NCBI RefSeq assembly: GCF_002294985.1
Contig: NZ_NSGE01000002.1
Span: forward strand, 248,001-312,000
Length of the DNA stretch: 64,000 bases
Direction: 5' to 3'
DNA from: Mesorhizobium sp. WSM3862
GTDB lineage: Bacteria > Pseudomonadota > Alphaproteobacteria > Rhizobiales > Rhizobiaceae
The notes under the pieces are model-generated. The model made no database searches, had not been told where the DNA came from, and was given only the letters and a program-made list of their open reading frames with translations. This document shows positions 36,835 through 46,735 of the stretch, piece by piece (position 1 is the stretch's first letter; each line of letters opens with the position of its first letter). The position numbers were made by a program, and so were the translations under genes.

Positions 36835-37332
36835 ATGAGGCTACGGTGGTTTGTCGGATTCGTCCTGGTGTCAATGGCAGGTACATTTAGTGCCGAGGCC
36901 GCCGACAAGTTCCCGCCCATTTGGCGTAAGTCGATGACCAATGATCCGGGTACGAACTATTTTCTCAATAAATATTCGGCCTCTTTGAATGATCCAGCAT
37001 CGACCGCAATAAGAAATATCATGCTGGCGCGCGTCGTCGGCTCTGAATGCCAGTCATCGCGGCTCAGCAAGGCCAAGGTCAGGGCCTATCGCGATAGCAT
37101 GCTCGGCTCGCTTTCGTCGGATGCATTGAAAGCGGCTGCATTCGCAGCCGGCAGCGAATTGCGCAACTTCGACTATGAAACGCTCGCGCATCTTTGTGCC
37201 GGCATCGATTATCAGTTTGGGCCGAAAGGAGTGCTCATAGCTGGTGCCGTTTCGTCAGGCAAAGGCGAGCCAAGATATTCCTACGATCAGCGCAATCCAT
37301 ACATTCGGCTGCCCGAATTCACCGGCAAGTAG
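36835..37332 (+). CDS. Hypothetical secreted protein
   Basis: A 165-aa protein with a signal peptide (MRLRWFVGFVLVSMAGTFSA, cleaved after AEA near 22). The mature part is about 140 residues with cysteines at about 71 and 121, and it is rich in Ser and Ala. No family recognised. Its codon use is less GC-biased than its neighbours (for example TTTCTCAATAAATATTCG), which hints at a different origin. It lies 24 bases after the MDR gene and converges with the RND pump gene. Confidence 0.7.
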   Translation: MRLRWFVGFVLVSMAGTFSAEAADKFPPIWRKSMTNDPGTNYFLNKYSASLNDPASTAIRNIMLARVVGSECQSSRLSKAKVRAYRDSMLGSLSSDALKAAAFAAGSELRNFDYETLAHLCAGIDYQFGPKGVLIAGAVSSGKGEPRYSYDQRNPYIRLPEFTGK

Positions 37333-37359
37333 CTGCGCTGCCTGGCTCGTGCTCGTCCA

Positions 37360-40300
37360 CTATTCCGCCGGCTCGACATTGGCATAGGCGGCTTGCTCGA
37401 GTTCACGCTTCACGCGGGCTTCCTCATGCGCCTTGGGCGTGACGAAGCGCCCAAGCAAGAGATAGGCGACAGGGGTCAGGAAAAGCGTGGAGACGGTCGC
37501 CAGGCCAAGGCCGCCGACGATCACCCAACCGAGCGCCACGCGCGCCTCGGCGCCTGCGCCTGAAGCCAGCACCAGCGGCACGCCGCCGAGCACGGTGCAG
37601 ATCATCGTCATCATCACCGGGCGAAGGCGAATGGTGGCGGCCTCTTCGATCGCCTCGCGCACGCCAAGCCCGCGATCGCGCAGCTGGTTGGCGAACTCGA
37701 CGATCAGGATGCCGTTCTTGGCCATGACCCCGACCAGGAGGACCAGGCCGATCTGGCTGTAGGCGTTGAGGCTGGTGCCCGACAAAAGCAGCGCGAAGAT
37801 GGCGCAGGCGAGCCCGAGCGGCACTGTCGCCATGATGATGACGGCGCTGACGAAGCTCTCGAACTGGGCCGCCAGCACCAGAAGGATGATGACCAGCGCG
37901 AAACCGAAGATGGTCGCCATGGCGCTGTTGCTCTCGCCGAGCGTCGCCGCCTCGGCCAGCGGCACGATCCGCGCGTCCGACGGCAGCAGCGGTGTTGCGA
38001 TCTCCTCGGCACGCGTCAGCGCATCGCCGAGCGCGAAGCTGCCGCCGAGATTGGCGGTGATCGCCACCGACGGCTGCTGCTGCTCGCGAGTGAGGGACGG
38101 CGGCACGGCGCGCTCGGTCAGCGTGGCGATGGTCGACATCGGCACGAAGCGGCCGTCCGACGTTTTGAGGAAGATATTTTCCAGATCCGTCGGATCGTTG
38201 ATCGGATTGGTGGTCGAGACCAACTTCACGCCATAGCTGCGGTCGGCGATGTAGACGTCGACGACATCGTTGCCGTCGAGCATCGCCTGCAGCGTGTCCG
38301 CAAGCCCGGTGATGTCGATGCCGAGGTCGGAGGCGCGCTCGCGGTCGATGGCAACGGCAAGCTGCGGCTGCGTAAGGTCGACGGAGAGTCGCGGTGCTTG
38401 GAAGCGTCGATCCTGCCGCATCTCCTCGACGATCTGCACCGCCGCCGCGCTTAGCGCCTTGCGGTCGTTGCCGACCAGGGCGAATTGCAGGCCGCTGCCG
38501 GCGCCGCGGATGCGAAGGCTGTTGGGCTGAACCGGGAAAACGCGGACGCTTGGCACCTGCTTCGTCAGGCGGCTGATCTCGGCCATGATCTCCTGCTGAC
38601 TGCGCGTCCGCTCGGCCCACGGCGCCAGCGTCATCACCATGAAGCCGCTATTGTAGGCGCCGTTGTTGCCGGCATTCGCGAAGGTGCTGCGGATCTCGCC
38701 GGAATCGCGCAAAGGCTGGATCAGCCGCTCGATCTTGCGCATCTGCTCGGTCGTGTAGTCGAGGCTGACTCCTTGCGGCGCGTTGATGCGCAGCAAAACG
38801 ACGGCGCGGTCTTCGGTCGGCGTCAGCTCCTGACGTATCGTGCCGAACAAAGTGAAGGCGGTGCCAGCGAAGAGCATAGCGACGAGCACTACGATCCAGG
38901 GGGCGCCGAGGCAGGCATGCAGGCAGCTCATGTAGAGCCGATGCAATGCGCCGCCGATGCGAGCGCCCACGCCGCTGCCACCTTCGTGGTGAAGAGAGGC
39001 GCTAGTCAGCATGCGCGAGGCGAGCATCGGGCAGAGCGTCAGCGCCACGACGCAGGAGAGCAGTACCGACATCGCCAGCACGAAGCCGAACTCGCGAAAG
39101 AGCCCGCCGGTCTGTCCCGGCAGGAAGGAGATCGGCACGAAGACGGCGACCAGGGTCAGCGTCGTGGCAACGACGGCGAAGAAGACTTCCTGGGTGCCGA
39201 GCACGGCGGCCGCGCGCGGCCCCATGCCCTCGTTGCGGCGGCGCACGATATTTTCGAGCACCACGATGGCGTCGTCGACGACGAGGCCCGTCGCCAGAAC
39301 CAGCGCCAGCAGCGTCAGGATGTTGATGGAAAAGCCGGCGAGATAGATCGCGGCGATGGTGCCGATCATGGCGACCGGCATCGACAGGCCCGGGATCAGC
39401 GTCGCGCGCCAGTCGAGCAGGAAGGCGTAGATGACGATCAGCACGATCGAGACGGAAAGCGCGAGCGCGATCTCAACCTCGTGCACCGCGCCGTTGACGA
39501 AGACGGCATCGTCGCTTGTGACCTTGATCGACATGCCTTGCGGAAGATTTGCCTGGAGTTTCTCGACGGCAGCCCTGACGCCGGTCGATATATCGAGCGT
39601 GTTCGATTCCGCCTGGCGGATGATGCCGAGGCCGATGCCGGTTTTGCCGTCGGAGCGCAATGAGGTCTGGCCGATGTCGGGGCCGAGCGTCACGGTGGCG
39701 ACGTCGCGGATGCGCGTCGCGCCGCCGATGACGATGCTCTCGAATTCCTCCGGCGTGGTCACGTCGGCCGTCGTGCGCACGACGAGGTCCTGGTTGGTGG
39801 TGGTGATCGAGCCGGCCGGGGAATCGAAGGCGACGGAGGCGAGCGCCTTGCGCAAATCCGCCACGGTGAAGCCATGGCTTGCCAGCTTGTTCTGGTCGAC
39901 GTCGATGCGGAAGATCTTGTCGCGGTCGCCGGATACCTGAACGTCGGCGACCCCTGGGACGGCGGCGAGCTCGTCCTCGATGCGGTCCTGGACCAGCACC
40001 GTCATGTCCTGCACCGACATGGTGTCGGACGTGACCGCCAGCCGCATCACCGGGTCGGAATTGGCGTCGGCCTTGACGATGCGCGGCGCATCGGCGGTCT
40101 CGGGCAGTTGGTTGGTGATGCGGCTGACGGAATCGCGGACATCGGAGGCGGCGACATTGAGATCGACGCCGTCGTTGAACTCGATGGTGACGCGGCTCTG
40201 GCCGAAAGATGAAGTCGACGAGATCGACTTGACGCCCGAGACGCGCGCGACGGCGCCTTCGATCGGGTCGGTCAACTCGCGGTCGACGGTTTCGGCGGCC

Positions 40301-40491
40301 GCGCCCTCGAAGGTGGTGTTGACGGTGATGACCGGGCGGTCGACATCCGGCAGTTCGCGGATTTCGACGCCCCAGAAGGCTGCGAGGCCGGCGACCGCGA
40401 TCAGCGTATTGAGCACGAAGGCCATGACCGGCCTGCGGATAAAGAGCGCGGTCAGGCCCGATCCCGCGGTCTGGTCGCCGGCGGCGCTCAT
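37360..40491 (-). CDS. RND efflux pump, inner-membrane permease
   Basis: A 1043-aa proton-driven transporter of the AcrB (HAE-1) family. The first span is IRRPVMAFVLNTLIAVAGLA, span 4 carries the proton-relay pair in GLVVDDAIVVLENI near 400, and the C-terminal half repeats the pattern with VMAKNGILIVEFANQLRDRG near 920-940. It works with the adaptor encoded immediately upstream, whose stop it overlaps by four bases. No outer-membrane factor gene is adjacent, so a TolC-type partner must be elsewhere. Substrate unknown. The start at 40491 is preferred; the longer frame to 40704 overlaps the adaptor. Confidence 0.95.
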   Translation of the reverse strand: MSAAGDQTAGSGLTALFIRRPVMAFVLNTLIAVAGLAAFWGVEIRELPDVDRPVITVNTTFEGAAAETVDRELTDPIEGAVARVSGVKSISSTSSFGQSRVTIEFNDGVDLNVAASDVRDSVSRITNQLPETADAPRIVKADANSDPVMRLAVTSDTMSVQDMTVLVQDRIEDELAAVPGVADVQVSGDRDKIFRIDVDQNKLASHGFTVADLRKALASVAFDSPAGSITTTNQDLVVRTTADVTTPEEFESIVIGGATRIRDVATVTLGPDIGQTSLRSDGKTGIGLGIIRQAESNTLDISTGVRAAVEKLQANLPQGMSIKVTSDDAVFVNGAVHEVEIALALSVSIVLIVIYAFLLDWRATLIPGLSMPVAMIGTIAAIYLAGFSINILTLLALVLATGLVVDDAIVVLENIVRRRNEGMGPRAAAVLGTQEVFFAVVATTLTLVAVFVPISFLPGQTGGLFREFGFVLAMSVLLSCVVALTLCPMLASRMLTSASLHHEGGSGVGARIGGALHRLYMSCLHACLGAPWIVVLVAMLFAGTAFTLFGTIRQELTPTEDRAVVLLRINAPQGVSLDYTTEQMRKIERLIQPLRDSGEIRSTFANAGNNGAYNSGFMVMTLAPWAERTRSQQEIMAEISRLTKQVPSVRVFPVQPNSLRIRGAGSGLQFALVGNDRKALSAAAVQIVEEMRQDRRFQAPRLSVDLTQPQLAVAIDRERASDLGIDITGLADTLQAMLDGNDVVDVYIADRSYGVKLVSTTNPINDPTDLENIFLKTSDGRFVPMSTIATLTERAVPPSLTREQQQPSVAITANLGGSFALGDALTRAEEIATPLLPSDARIVPLAEAATLGESNSAMATIFGFALVIILLVLAAQFESFVSAVIIMATVPLGLACAIFALLLSGTSLNAYSQIGLVLLVGVMAKNGILIVEFANQLRDRGLGVREAIEEAATIRLRPVMMTMICTVLGGVPLVLASGAGAEARVALGWVIVGGLGLATVSTLFLTPVAYLLLGRFVTPKAHEEARVKRELEQAAYANVEPAE

Positions 40492-41645
40492 GAGCCTTCG
40501 GCCGCGGTGGCGCGGTCCTCGCCGGCGGTCCGGACGTCGCCGCCTTCGCTGACACTCTCCGTGCCTTCGGTCACGACCATATCGCCGCTCTCGACGGGAG
40601 CATCGATCAGCACCGTCTCGGTGTTGCGCTGGATGATGCGCACCGGCACGCGCTTTGCCTTGCCGTTTTCGACGGTCCAGATATAGGCGCCGTCGGTGCC
40701 CCACTGGATGGCCAGTGGGCTGACGGCCGGATAGGTGTCGCCGGGGAATTTCATGGCGATCTGGAACGACATGCCGGCGCGCAGCGAATCCGCCGGGTTG
40801 GCGATCGTCGCCTTGACGAGCAGCGTGCGGCTGTTCTCGTCGATATGGTTGTCGATGGCCGAAACCGTGCCGGAATAGACCTGGTTGGGGTTGGCCAGCG
40901 GCGTGGCCGACAATCGCTGTCCGACCTTTACAGCGGCGGCAAAACGCTCCGGCACCCAGAAATCGACCAATATGCTCGAGCGGTCGTCAAGCGTCGCGAT
41001 CGCCGACTGGCTGGTGACATAGTTGCCGGCGGCGATCGGCAGGATACCGACAGTGCCTTCGATAGGCGCGACGACCGAGCGGCGCTCGAGCGCGAGCTCG
41101 GCATCGCGCAGCGCCAGCTTGGCATTGGCGAGCGCCACCTCGGCATCCGCGACGGCAACTTGCGTGGCGGCATTGGAGGCTCGCAGCGACTTGACCCGGT
41201 CGAGCTTCGCTTGGGCGTCGTCGAGCGCGACCTTGGCACGGTCGCGCGCAATCACTTCCGTCTCCGAATCGAGCCTGGCGATGACATCGCCTTTTTCGAC
41301 ATGGGTGCCGGACTGCACCGGCAGTTCGGTGAGGCGGCCGGAAGAGTATGGATTGACGGTGACTGTCGCATTGGCGCGGCCGGTCCCGATCGCCTGAAGC
41401 CTGTCGTTGATGGTGGCGGTGCCGGCAGGGGAGGCGACAATGGTCACGATCTGGCCGCCGCGGTTGCGACCGGACCGGGCCGAACCGGTCTCGATGCTTC
41501 CCGTGACGGGGGGCGTCGCCGCAATCGCCCAGTCCATTCCCCAGCGTGCCAATACCTCAGGCGCGCCGGGATAGAAGCGCGCCCAGGCGGCCGCAGCGGC
41601 AACCACGATCACCAGCGCAAGAACAATCTGTTTCCAGCTCGACAT
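40488..41645 (-). CDS. RND efflux pump periplasmic adaptor
   Basis: A 385-aa membrane fusion protein. An N-terminal membrane anchor (IVLALVIVVAAAAAWARFY near 6-24) is followed by a lipoyl-like half motif (LPVQSGTHVEKGDVIARLD near 117-135), an alpha-helical hairpin (DDAQAKLDRVKSLRAS to LRDAELALERR), the second lipoyl half (VVAPIEGTVGILPI near 200) and beta-barrel domains. It is the first gene of the pump operon. The start at 41645 is chosen for the anchor helix. Confidence 0.93.
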   Translation of the reverse strand: MSSWKQIVLALVIVVAAAAAWARFYPGAPEVLARWGMDWAIAATPPVTGSIETGSARSGRNRGGQIVTIVASPAGTATINDRLQAIGTGRANATVTVNPYSSGRLTELPVQSGTHVEKGDVIARLDSETEVIARDRAKVALDDAQAKLDRVKSLRASNAATQVAVADAEVALANAKLALRDAELALERRSVVAPIEGTVGILPIAAGNYVTSQSAIATLDDRSSILVDFWVPERFAAAVKVGQRLSATPLANPNQVYSGTVSAIDNHIDENSRTLLVKATIANPADSLRAGMSFQIAMKFPGDTYPAVSPLAIQWGTDGAYIWTVENGKAKRVPVRIIQRNTETVLIDAPVESGDMVVTEGTESVSEGGDVRTAGEDRATAAEGS

Positions 41646-41902
41646 TGACACTCCAGCGGCAGAATCGTCCGCCGGTTCCAAGTGGAAGCAGGCTGAGCGA
41701 CGATACGGCGTGAGAGCGATACCGGCCACGCCACATCATAATATCAGCGTTTTATGGCAATTATCACGCAAACGTGCACATTAAATCTCGGTAACGTGAA
41801 GCGGGATCATCGCTTCGGCCCCATCTTTTGCCGCAATTTGGGGGGGCGCCGGCCGCCATTCGGTCAAAGCAAAACCGAACGGAAGCCGTTGCCTGGAACT
41901 GC

Positions 41903-42733
41903 CTAGCGCAGGCTCTCCAGGTCGCGGATGCGCTTGGCGCCGGCGGCTTCGAGCTGCCTTGTAACCGCGCCGATCAGCGTTTCGGCGACGACAAAGAGGG
42001 CGGCGGATGAATCCCAGGCCGAAGGCACGGCGGTACGCCCGGCGATCACATGGCGGGCGAAGCGGGCGATCGGCGAGAGCCACTGATCGGTGAAGAGCAC
42101 GATTTGGACGCCGCGCTGGTGCGCCTTTTCGGCAAAGCGGAGCAGACTTTCCTGGTAGCGCCTGATGTCGAAGATAACCAGCACGTCGCGCTTGCCCATG
42201 TCGATCAACCGGTCGCGCCAGATGCTCTCCTGGCCCGCGAGGTGGTAGACGTCTGGCTGGATGATGGCGAGATGGGCTGCCATGTAGCGCGCCAGCGGAT
42301 CGGTGAAGCGGCCGCCGATCAGAAAGGTCTTGCCGCGGCGCTCGGCAAGCCGTGCGGCAATGTCGGCCAACTGCTTGTCGGTAAGGTGCCGGAACGTCTC
42401 GCGCATGTTGTCGAGCGTCGCCTCCAGCATCGGCGAAACGGCGCCGCCATTGGCGGGCGACGCCGAGTTGAGCGTGCGAGAGGCCGGCGACTGCAATTGC
42501 GCGGCCAGTTCATCCTGCAGCGCCGATTGGAATTCGGGATAGTTCTGGAAGCCTAACCTGGCGACGAAACGCAGAATCGTCGGTGAGGAGACTCCCGCCG
42601 CGGTCGAGAACTCGGCCACCGTCTTCAGCCCGGTCAGCGGATAGTTGGCAATCAGCGTCTGCGCGGCGCGGCGCTCGCCTGCCGGCATGGTGCCGATGCG
42701 GTCCGAAATCAGTTCGGCAATACTGGAGATCAT
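41903..42733 (-). CDS. MurR/RpiR family regulator
   Basis: A 276-aa transcription factor. The N-terminal HTH_6 domain spans about 1-75, with the recognition region VAEFSTAAGVSSPTILRFVA near 41-60. A C-terminal SIS sugar-phosphate-type domain starts near 120, with KTFLIGGRFTDPLARYMAAHL and VIFDIRRYQESLLRF. It is divergent from the amine catabolic genes beginning at 42880 and is their likely regulator. The ligand is probably a pathway intermediate rather than a sugar phosphate, but that is inference. Confidence 0.9.
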   Translation of the reverse strand: MISSIAELISDRIGTMPAGERRAAQTLIANYPLTGLKTVAEFSTAAGVSSPTILRFVARLGFQNYPEFQSALQDELAAQLQSPASRTLNSASPANGGAVSPMLEATLDNMRETFRHLTDKQLADIAARLAERRGKTFLIGGRFTDPLARYMAAHLAIIQPDVYHLAGQESIWRDRLIDMGKRDVLVIFDIRRYQESLLRFAEKAHQRGVQIVLFTDQWLSPIARFARHVIAGRTAVPSAWDSSAALFVVAETLIGAVTRQLEAAGAKRIRDLESLR

Positions 42734-42879
42734 CGTTTTCCCCACCCTTTGACCCGGTCGCCGCCGTTTTCGGAATTCCGCGTTTGACAAAGCCGCGTAA
42801 ACTGTATGAAATCATTCACAGGGGCGCAATGAGGCAAATTACGTAACATAAGATACAGCGCTCCCGAGGGGACGGCAGT
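42734..42879. promoter_or_regulatory. Divergent promoter region, RpiR gene and amine cluster
   Basis: A 146-base intergenic space more AT-rich than its surroundings. TTGACA at 42784-42789 is a possible -35 for the plus-strand genes, with TATGAA or TGAAAT 15-17 bases later as -10. TGAA and TTCA (42807-42818) form a small dyad overlapping it, and TTACGTAA (42839-42846) is a perfect 8-bp palindrome. All are candidates for the divergently encoded RpiR-type regulator. Confidence 0.45.
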
Positions 42880-43698
42880 ATGGAGAAAGCACGGCGCGCC
42901 AGCCTTGCACCGTCGGAGACCGTGAGGGTGACCAACCCCGGCGGCTCGAGCCCCTTCGTCCTCACCTGCGATCACGCCTCGAACTTCCTGCCCGCCGAAT
43001 TCGGAACGCTCGGGCTGCCCGCCGAGGATCTCTCCCGGCATATCGCCTGGGATCCGGGCGCGCTGCCGGTCGCCAGCCGGATGGCCGACGCGCTCGACGC
43101 CACGCTGGTCGAAACCCGCATCTCGCGCCTGGTGATCGACTGCAACCGCCCGCTCGACGCGCCGGACCTCGTGCCGCCGGTCAGCGAGGCGACGGCCATT
43201 CCGGGCAATTCGAATCTCTCCGGCAAGCAGCGCGCGGAGCGGATCGATCTCGCGTGGCGTCCGTTCCACGACACGATCGCTGAGATCATCGAGCAGCGGC
43301 TGGCGCTCGGGCAGGAAACGCGCCTGGTGTCGGTGCACTCCTTCACGCCGGTCTATAAGGGCAGGACCCGTCCCTGGCATATCGGCATCATCCATGACGA
43401 CGACCGCCGGCTGGCGGCGCCGCTGATATCGGCGCTCAAGCGGCTCTCCGGCGTCACCGTTGGCGTCAACGAACCCTATTCGCCGGCCGACCGCGTCTAT
43501 TTCACGCTGGAACGGCACGCGCGCTCGCGCGGCCTTGCCTGCGCGATGATCGAAATCCGCAACGACGAGATCTCCAGCGAGACCGGGCAGCGGAAATGGG
43601 CGGATTTGCTCACAGGCATATTCTCTAATCTGGAGCCCGAGGAGGCCAGGGGCTCCCGACAACGCGCAATGGGAAAGTCAGTACAGTCGGCCAGCTAA
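42880..43698 (+). CDS. N-formylglutamate amidohydrolase-like protein
   Basis: A 272-aa protein of the FGase family, zinc-dependent amidohydrolases acting on N-acyl glutamate. FVLTCDHASNFLPAEFGTLG near 26-45 with the HASN motif, TRISRLVIDCNRPLDAPD near 81-98 and VSVHSFTPVYKG near 149 are typical. In histidine breakdown (HutG) the family releases formate from N-formylglutamate, but no hut genes are present here. The position before an APC permease and a glutamine-synthetase-like ligase suggests hydrolysis of a gamma-glutamyl amide instead. Co-transcribed with the permease 22 bases downstream. Confidence 0.88.
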   Translation: MEKARRASLAPSETVRVTNPGGSSPFVLTCDHASNFLPAEFGTLGLPAEDLSRHIAWDPGALPVASRMADALDATLVETRISRLVIDCNRPLDAPDLVPPVSEATAIPGNSNLSGKQRAERIDLAWRPFHDTIAEIIEQRLALGQETRLVSVHSFTPVYKGRTRPWHIGIIHDDDRRLAAPLISALKRLSGVTVGVNEPYSPADRVYFTLERHARSRGLACAMIEIRNDEISSETGQRKWADLLTGIFSNLEPEEARGSRQRAMGKSVQSAS

Positions 43699-43720
43699 GA
43701 AACCACAGGGGACTTCCAAC

Positions 43721-45277
43721 ATGGCAGCAAATGACTACACCGAAGTCGACAAGGCTGAGGACATACAAGTCCTCCACAGCATGGGCTATGCCCAGGAACT
43801 GGAGCGGCGCCTCAGCCGCTTCTCGAATTTCGCGGTTTCCTTCTCCATTATCTGCATCCTGTCCGGCGGCATCAACTCGCTGGCGCAGGCGACCTCCGGC
43901 GCCGGCGGCATCGGCATCGGCATCGGCTGGCTGGTGGGCTGCTTCGTGTCGCTCACCTTCGCGGTCGCCATGTCGCAGATCAGCTCGGCCTATCCGACGG
44001 CCGGCGGCCTCTATCACTGGGGCTCGATCCTCGGCAATCGCGGCACCGGCTGGGTTACCGCCTGGCTCAACCTGCTTGGCCTGATCACCGTGCTCGGCGC
44101 CATCAATGTCGGCACCTGGACTTTCTTCGTCGGCGCTTTCGGGCCGGCGCTGGGCATTGAAAACAACCTGACCACCCAGACGATCTTCCTGGTCATCATC
44201 ACCGGCGCGCAGGCGCTAATCAACCATCTGGGCATCAAGCTGACGGCAAAGCTCACCGACTTTTCGGGCTATCTGATCTTCTTCGGCTCGATCCTGATCG
44301 CGGTGGTCTGCCTGCTCTCGGCCGAGACCTGGGACTTCAGCCGCCTCTTCACCTTCCACAACTACTCAGGCGATGCCGGAGGCGGCGTGTGGCCGCAGGT
44401 TTCGAACGCCTGGGTCTTCGCGCTTGGCCTCCTGCTGCCGATCTATACGATCACCGGCTATGACGCCTCGGCGCACACGTCGGAGGAAACCATCAAGGCA
44501 GCTTCTTCCGTGCCGCGCGCGATGGTCATGTCGGTCATCTGGTCGGCGCTGTTCGGCTACCTGTTCCTGGCTGCCTTCGTGCTGATGATCCCGAACATGG
44601 ACGAGGCCGCCAAGCAGGGCTGGAACGTGTTCTTCTGGGCCTTCGACCAGCGCGTCGGAACCGGACTGAAGGAGTTCGTCTATCTCGTCGTGTTCCTGGC
44701 ACAGCTGCTGTGCGGCCTTGCCACCGTCACTTCGGCCTCGCGCATGATCTTCGCCTTCTCGCGAGACGGCGGCCTGCCGGGCTCGGCAGCGCTTTCCAAG
44801 GTCAGCCCGACCTATCGCACGCCCGTGGCGGCGATCTGGACAGCCTCGATCCTGTCGGTGCTGTTCGTGTGGGGCTCGTCGGTGGTCTCGGTCGCCGGCA
44901 CCTCGGCCTACACGATTGTGGTGTCCTGCACCGTCATCTTCTTGTTCCTCTCCTTCACCGTGCCGATCGTGCTCGGCATGATGGCTTGGGGGACGCCGAA
45001 GTGGGACAAGATGGGGCCGTGGAACATGGGCCGCGGCATCTTCATGCTGTTCGGTCTGCTCTCGATCGTGTCGATGATCCTGATCTTCGTCATCGGCATC
45101 CAGCCGCCGAACGACTGGGCGCTCTACATCACCGTCGGCTTCTTCATCCTGACGGCGGTCGTCTGGTTCGCCTTCGAGCGCAACCGCTTCCAGGGGCCGC
45201 CGCTCGGCGACATTATCGCGGCGCGCCAGGCGGCGATCAAGGCGGCAGAGCAGGCGGTCGGCGAGACCGGCCACTGA
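43721..45277 (+). CDS. APC superfamily amine/amino acid permease
   Basis: A 518-aa inner-membrane permease with about 12 spans. The span 1 region FAVSFSIICILSGGINSLAQ near 36-55 and the segment SQISSAYPTAGGLYHWGSIL near 86-105 are typical of the amino acid/choline/GABA group (ACT). The GYDASAHTSEETIKAASSVPRAM segment begins near residue 246. It probably imports the substrate of the enzymes encoded downstream. A strong hairpin follows before the ligase gene. Confidence 0.9.
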   Translation: MAANDYTEVDKAEDIQVLHSMGYAQELERRLSRFSNFAVSFSIICILSGGINSLAQATSGAGGIGIGIGWLVGCFVSLTFAVAMSQISSAYPTAGGLYHWGSILGNRGTGWVTAWLNLLGLITVLGAINVGTWTFFVGAFGPALGIENNLTTQTIFLVIITGAQALINHLGIKLTAKLTDFSGYLIFFGSILIAVVCLLSAETWDFSRLFTFHNYSGDAGGGVWPQVSNAWVFALGLLLPIYTITGYDASAHTSEETIKAASSVPRAMVMSVIWSALFGYLFLAAFVLMIPNMDEAAKQGWNVFFWAFDQRVGTGLKEFVYLVVFLAQLLCGLATVTSASRMIFAFSRDGGLPGSAALSKVSPTYRTPVAAIWTASILSVLFVWGSSVVSVAGTSAYTIVVSCTVIFLFLSFTVPIVLGMMAWGTPKWDKMGPWNMGRGIFMLFGLLSIVSMILIFVIGIQPPNDWALYITVGFFILTAVVWFAFERNRFQGPPLGDIIAARQAAIKAAEQAVGETGH

Positions 45278-45291
45278 TATCGAACATCATC

Positions 45292-45320
45292 GCCCTGGCC
45301 GGCGTCACGCCGGCCAGGGC
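45292..45320 (+). terminator. Intercistronic hairpin after APC permease
   Basis: GCCCTGGCCGGCG and CGCCGGCCAGGGC form a perfect 13-bp stem with a three-base loop. The following sequence TTCGTTTCTCCCTTTC is pyrimidine-rich but lacks a clean T run, so partial termination or mRNA stabilisation is more likely than a full stop before the ligase gene. Confidence 0.7.
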
Positions 45321-45364
45321 TTCGTTTCTCCCTTTCAATCGACAAGTGTTGGAGTGCCAAAGGA

Positions 45365-46735
45365 ATGGCCGGGAATTTCTCGTTCGATCAGTTGAAGAAA
45401 GCGGTCTCGAACGGCGAGGTCGACACGGTGCTGGCCTGCATCGTCGACATGCAGGGCCGGCTCGCGGGGAAGCGCTTCCTGGCCCAGTATTTCGTCGATT
45501 CCGCGCATGGCGAGACGCATGGCTGCAACTATCTGCTGGCCTGCGACATCGATATGGAGCCGGTGCCGGGCTACAAGGCGGCGAGCTGGTCGAAGGGTTA
45601 TGGCGACTTCGTCATGAAACCCGACCTGTCGACCCTTCGGCGCGTCCCATGGCTGGAGAAGACGGCGCTGGTCATCTGCGACGTGCTCGATCATCACGAC
45701 CATGAGGACCTCGCGCATTCGCCGCGCGCGATCCTGAAAAAGCAGGTCAAGCGTCTGAGCGAGCGCGGCTATATCGGCTACTTCGCCTCCGAGCTCGAAT
45801 TCTACCTGTTCAGCGAAACCTATGAATCGGCGCGCAAGAAGCACTGGCAAGGGCTCGACAGCGCTTCGCCCTATATCGGCGACTACCAGATCGGCATCAC
45901 CACCAAGGAAGAAGGCGTCATGCGCCGGCTCCGCAACGAGATGGAGGCAGCCGGTATCCCGATCGAAAATTCCAAGGGCGAATGGGGTCCCGGCCAGGAA
46001 GAGATCAATGTGCGCTATGCCGAAGCACTCGAGATGGCGGATCGCCACGTCATCCTGAAGAACGGCGCCAAGGAGATCGCCGATTCCGAAGGCAAGGCCA
46101 TCTCCTTCATGGCCAAGTACAATTACGGGCTCGCCGGCAATTCCAGCCACATCCATAATTCGCTGTGGAGCGCCGACGGCGGGACGCCGCTGTTCTTCGA
46201 CAAAAACGCCGAATGGACGCTGTCGAGCCTCGGCCAGCAATGGGCGGCCGGCCAGCTCAAATACGCCAAGGAGTTCACCTGGTTCCTGGCGCCGTACATC
46301 AACTCCTACAAGCGCTTCCAGGCCGGCACCTTCGCGCCGACCAAGATCATGTGGAGCGAGGACAACCGCACGGCGGGATTCCGGCTGTGCGGCGAGGGTA
46401 CCAAAGGCATCCGCATGGAATGCCGCATCGGCGGCGCCGATCTCAACCCCTATCTCGCCTTCGCCGCGCTGATCGCGGCCGGTCTCGCCGGCATCGACGA
46501 GAAGCTGGAGCTGCAGAAGCCGTTTGTCGGCGACGCCTATCAGGCGTCGCAACTGCCGGAAATCCCGAAGACGCTGCGCGATGCCGCCGAGACGCTGGAA
46601 GGCTCCACGATGCTGAAGCAGGCCTTCGGCGAGGAGGTAATCGAGCACTATGTCCACACCGCCCGCTGGGAGCAGTTCGAATACGACCGCCGGATCACGG
46701 ATTGGGAACTGCACCGGGGGTTTGAACGCTACTAA
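45365..46735 (+). CDS. Glutamine synthetase-like gamma-glutamyl-amine ligase
   Basis: A 456-aa protein of the glutamine synthetase fold, of the PuuA/GlnT-like branch rather than the ammonia-assimilating GlnA. Visible are ELEFYLFSETYE near 142 (metal-binding glutamate), GEWGPGQEEINVRYAEALE near 206-224, AGNSSHIHNSLW near 257 (nucleotide-binding region), NRTAGFRLC near 337 and MECRIGGADLNPYLAFAALI near 356-375. Such enzymes couple glutamate to an amine with ATP. Neighbouring aldehyde and alcohol dehydrogenases and the amidohydrolase suggest an amino alcohol substrate. Its stop codon lies in a 15-bp direct repeat. Confidence 0.92.
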   Translation: MAGNFSFDQLKKAVSNGEVDTVLACIVDMQGRLAGKRFLAQYFVDSAHGETHGCNYLLACDIDMEPVPGYKAASWSKGYGDFVMKPDLSTLRRVPWLEKTALVICDVLDHHDHEDLAHSPRAILKKQVKRLSERGYIGYFASELEFYLFSETYESARKKHWQGLDSASPYIGDYQIGITTKEEGVMRRLRNEMEAAGIPIENSKGEWGPGQEEINVRYAEALEMADRHVILKNGAKEIADSEGKAISFMAKYNYGLAGNSSHIHNSLWSADGGTPLFFDKNAEWTLSSLGQQWAAGQLKYAKEFTWFLAPYINSYKRFQAGTFAPTKIMWSEDNRTAGFRLCGEGTKGIRMECRIGGADLNPYLAFAALIAAGLAGIDEKLELQKPFVGDAYQASQLPEIPKTLRDAAETLEGSTMLKQAFGEEVIEHYVHTARWEQFEYDRRITDWELHRGFERY

